From Euglena gracilis (lineage: Eukaryota > Euglenida > Euglenophyceae > Euglenales): a stretch of DNA of 64,000 nucleotides. The stretch lies in NCBI GenBank assembly GCA_039621445.1, contig CP154957.1, positions 20,042,714 through 20,106,713 of the forward strand. The letters are read 5' to 3'. Below, piece by piece: positions 62,561 through 64,000 of the stretch. The position numbers were made by a program, and so were the translations under genes. The notes below the pieces were generated by a model. It saw only the letters and a program-made list of their open reading frames with translations, had not been told where the DNA came from and searched no databases. Position 1 is the first letter of the stretch. Every line of letters begins with the position of its first letter.

Positions 62561-62815
62561 CTGCAGGGTCTTCCCATTTTACCTATATTCTGCTGCGACT
62601 TCCAACTCTCAATTATCTACCCCATTCTTGCACGAACTCAAGTGTACTTGCAGAAATTCAATTGTTTCATTTGTGCTGCAATTCAATTTTTACAAGTGGA
62701 GAGAGCTGTGTGACACGCACAAGCATGCACACAGCAGGGAATCAGGGAGGGGGAAAGCAAGTAGGGAGTCCACGGGCCGAGGTTGGGGAAATTCCAGGTT
62801 TAACCCCGTCCTTAG

Positions 62816-64000
62816 CAACAGCCCAAAACACTCCGGGGGGTGGACCTGAGCCCACCCGCCCCCTGCATTCGGTGTGTCCGGTTCCCCTCGAGGGGGCCGG
62901 GCAGGGAGGGGCGTGTGCCGAGACCACGGGACCTGGAGCCCTCCGGGTTGCGGGGGGGGGACAGTCCCCGGGGGGGATCGGGGCAAAACCTGCCGACGCA
63001 CCCAGGAGTGGCTGACGGCCACGGAAATTTTGAAAATAGATCCTACGCCGGGGACCCCGAGGACGGGTTCCGCGGACATGGTCGCAGAGGTTTGTCAAGT
63101 GATCATGTTGTTAGTCATGATCAGTTTGAAAATGCAGCGACTTTTCAGAATTCTCAGAAAATCTCCCCCCAATTTCAGATGGGTGGAAATACTTCTCACA
63201 CCATTTCAGATTTGGCACATTCTTCAAATGAAAACCTGGGTGCACTTGTGCTAATTTCCCAGCCGGCTGCTGAGGAATTTACTTTCGGCAGGACACCAGG
63301 ATTTTTCAGGAATTCTGGCCCAGATTTTTCTGGGGATGGGGATATTCGATTTTCTGGTTTGGTATCTCCCAGTGGCCCCAGAAATCTTGAGTTTACAAAC
63401 CAGCCCACCGATATTCAGCAAATTGAGTGGAACCCAGTTACAACTTCAGATTCAACACCAGCATTTTTTCAGATTGCTGGAAGCCCTGATTTTTCACCAA
63501 TGTGTTTTCCTGGGACAGCGATTGTTAATTTTAACGGGGATCAGACCTTCAGTGGGGTAGCAGCACCCACTGGAGGGCTGGGTTTTGTGGACTCCCGCAC
63601 ACACTTTCAGCCAAATGAAAATCTTCCTTTACTCCCTGTCCCCCTGCCCCATCCTCTACATGGTCCCTGTTCAGCGGGTGCAACCATAGGGGAGGTCCAG
63701 GGGGGGTCCCAAGGGAATGAGCTAACGGATAAGGATATGCAAGACCTGATCCAAGCCCAAGTTCCCTTGGATGTGTTTTTAACAGAGGAGGGTGAGAGAT
63801 ATCCACGGGAGGTGGTAAAGGCACGGGTGCAAGAGTGGCAGAAGGGTTTACACCCAGTGGGGGAGCCGTTGGAAGACCGGATGGAGGGCTCCCCCACCGA
63901 CCCCCTAATTCGAGGGAGGGGCACACCCCCGTCTGATGAATCAGTGATGGAGGTGAAAAGACCCCACCAAGGTCTGGGGGTGGGTGACACTCAGAAGGAT
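62816..64000 (+). CDS. Unrecognised long ORF running off the right edge
   Basis: Open from 62816 (after TAG at 62813) to the last base, 395 codons; the first in-frame ATG is at 63179. From about 63040 the peptide is protein-like: DQFENAATFQNSQKISPQFQ, EEFTFGRTPGFFRNSGPDFS, TDIQQIEWNPVTTSD, then an acidic part TDKDMQDLIQAQVPLDVFL and EGERYPREVVKARVQEW. It is rich in Phe, Ser, Asn and Gln and lacks Cys motifs. It might be a retroelement gag-like protein or a host gene exon; no family is recognised. Confidence 0.5.

Overview
The window is eukaryotic nuclear DNA, probably from a repeat-rich protist. A kinesin-3-type motor gene is split into short exons separated by kilobase-scale introns, splice-like acceptors (polypyrimidine + AG) are common, and retrotransposons of eukaryotic type fill the right half. 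I cannot assign a lineage from sequence alone; a dinoflagellate or another alga-like protist is a guess. Runs of 8-24 G or C are everywhere, and many reading-frame breaks fall exactly on them, so collapsed homopolymers in the assembly must be kept in mind throughout.

Region 1 (about 1-23,900, host DNA): plus-strand exons of a kinesin-3-like gene at 3611-4059, 8502-8906, 9962-10214, about 11890-12190, 12385-12720 and 15842-15978, with weaker candidate exons further right. A minus-strand PHD-finger exon and two unrecognised minus-strand ORF segments lie in the 4.4-kb first intron. The introns are packed with short non-autonomous elements, including one clean MITE (894-1290) with 18-bp inverted termini and an 8-bp target duplication, a 163-bp tandem array, palindromic GAACCGGCGT repeats and microsatellites.

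Region 2 (about 23,940-28,690, minus strand): a decayed DIRS-like retroelement with gag-like region, reverse transcriptase, RNase H, a Dam-like segment and tyrosine-recombinase remnants, enclosed by inverted fold-back blocks.

Region 3 (28,894-59,140): two related giant Ty3/gypsy chromodomain elements, one nested in the other. Element A (plus, 29,545-47,085, 17,541 bp) has 442-bp LTRs differing at one base by eye, a primer-binding site, a polypurine tract and a CCATG duplication. It landed in the 3' non-coding part of element B (minus), whose two pieces are 28,894-29,544 and 47,086-about 59,140. Both carry gag, an in-frame UAG followed by the same hairpin, then pol with protease, a Dam-methyltransferase-like module, RT, RNase H, integrase and chromodomain. 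Both also carry a splice-acceptor-like site and then a roughly 2,000-codon 3' ORF that I do not recognise. This extra ORF, conserved between two diverged copies but broken at different places in each, is the strongest candidate for an undescribed system here. Element A is young yet has frame breaks; element B has extra damage at protease and RT active sites and nonsense changes at tryptophan codons.

Region 4 (about 59,150-64,000): a 77-bp duplication, then a 2.5-kb array of G-run-tailed hairpin units (about 60,130-62,560), then a long unrecognised ORF that runs off the right edge (62,816-64,000).
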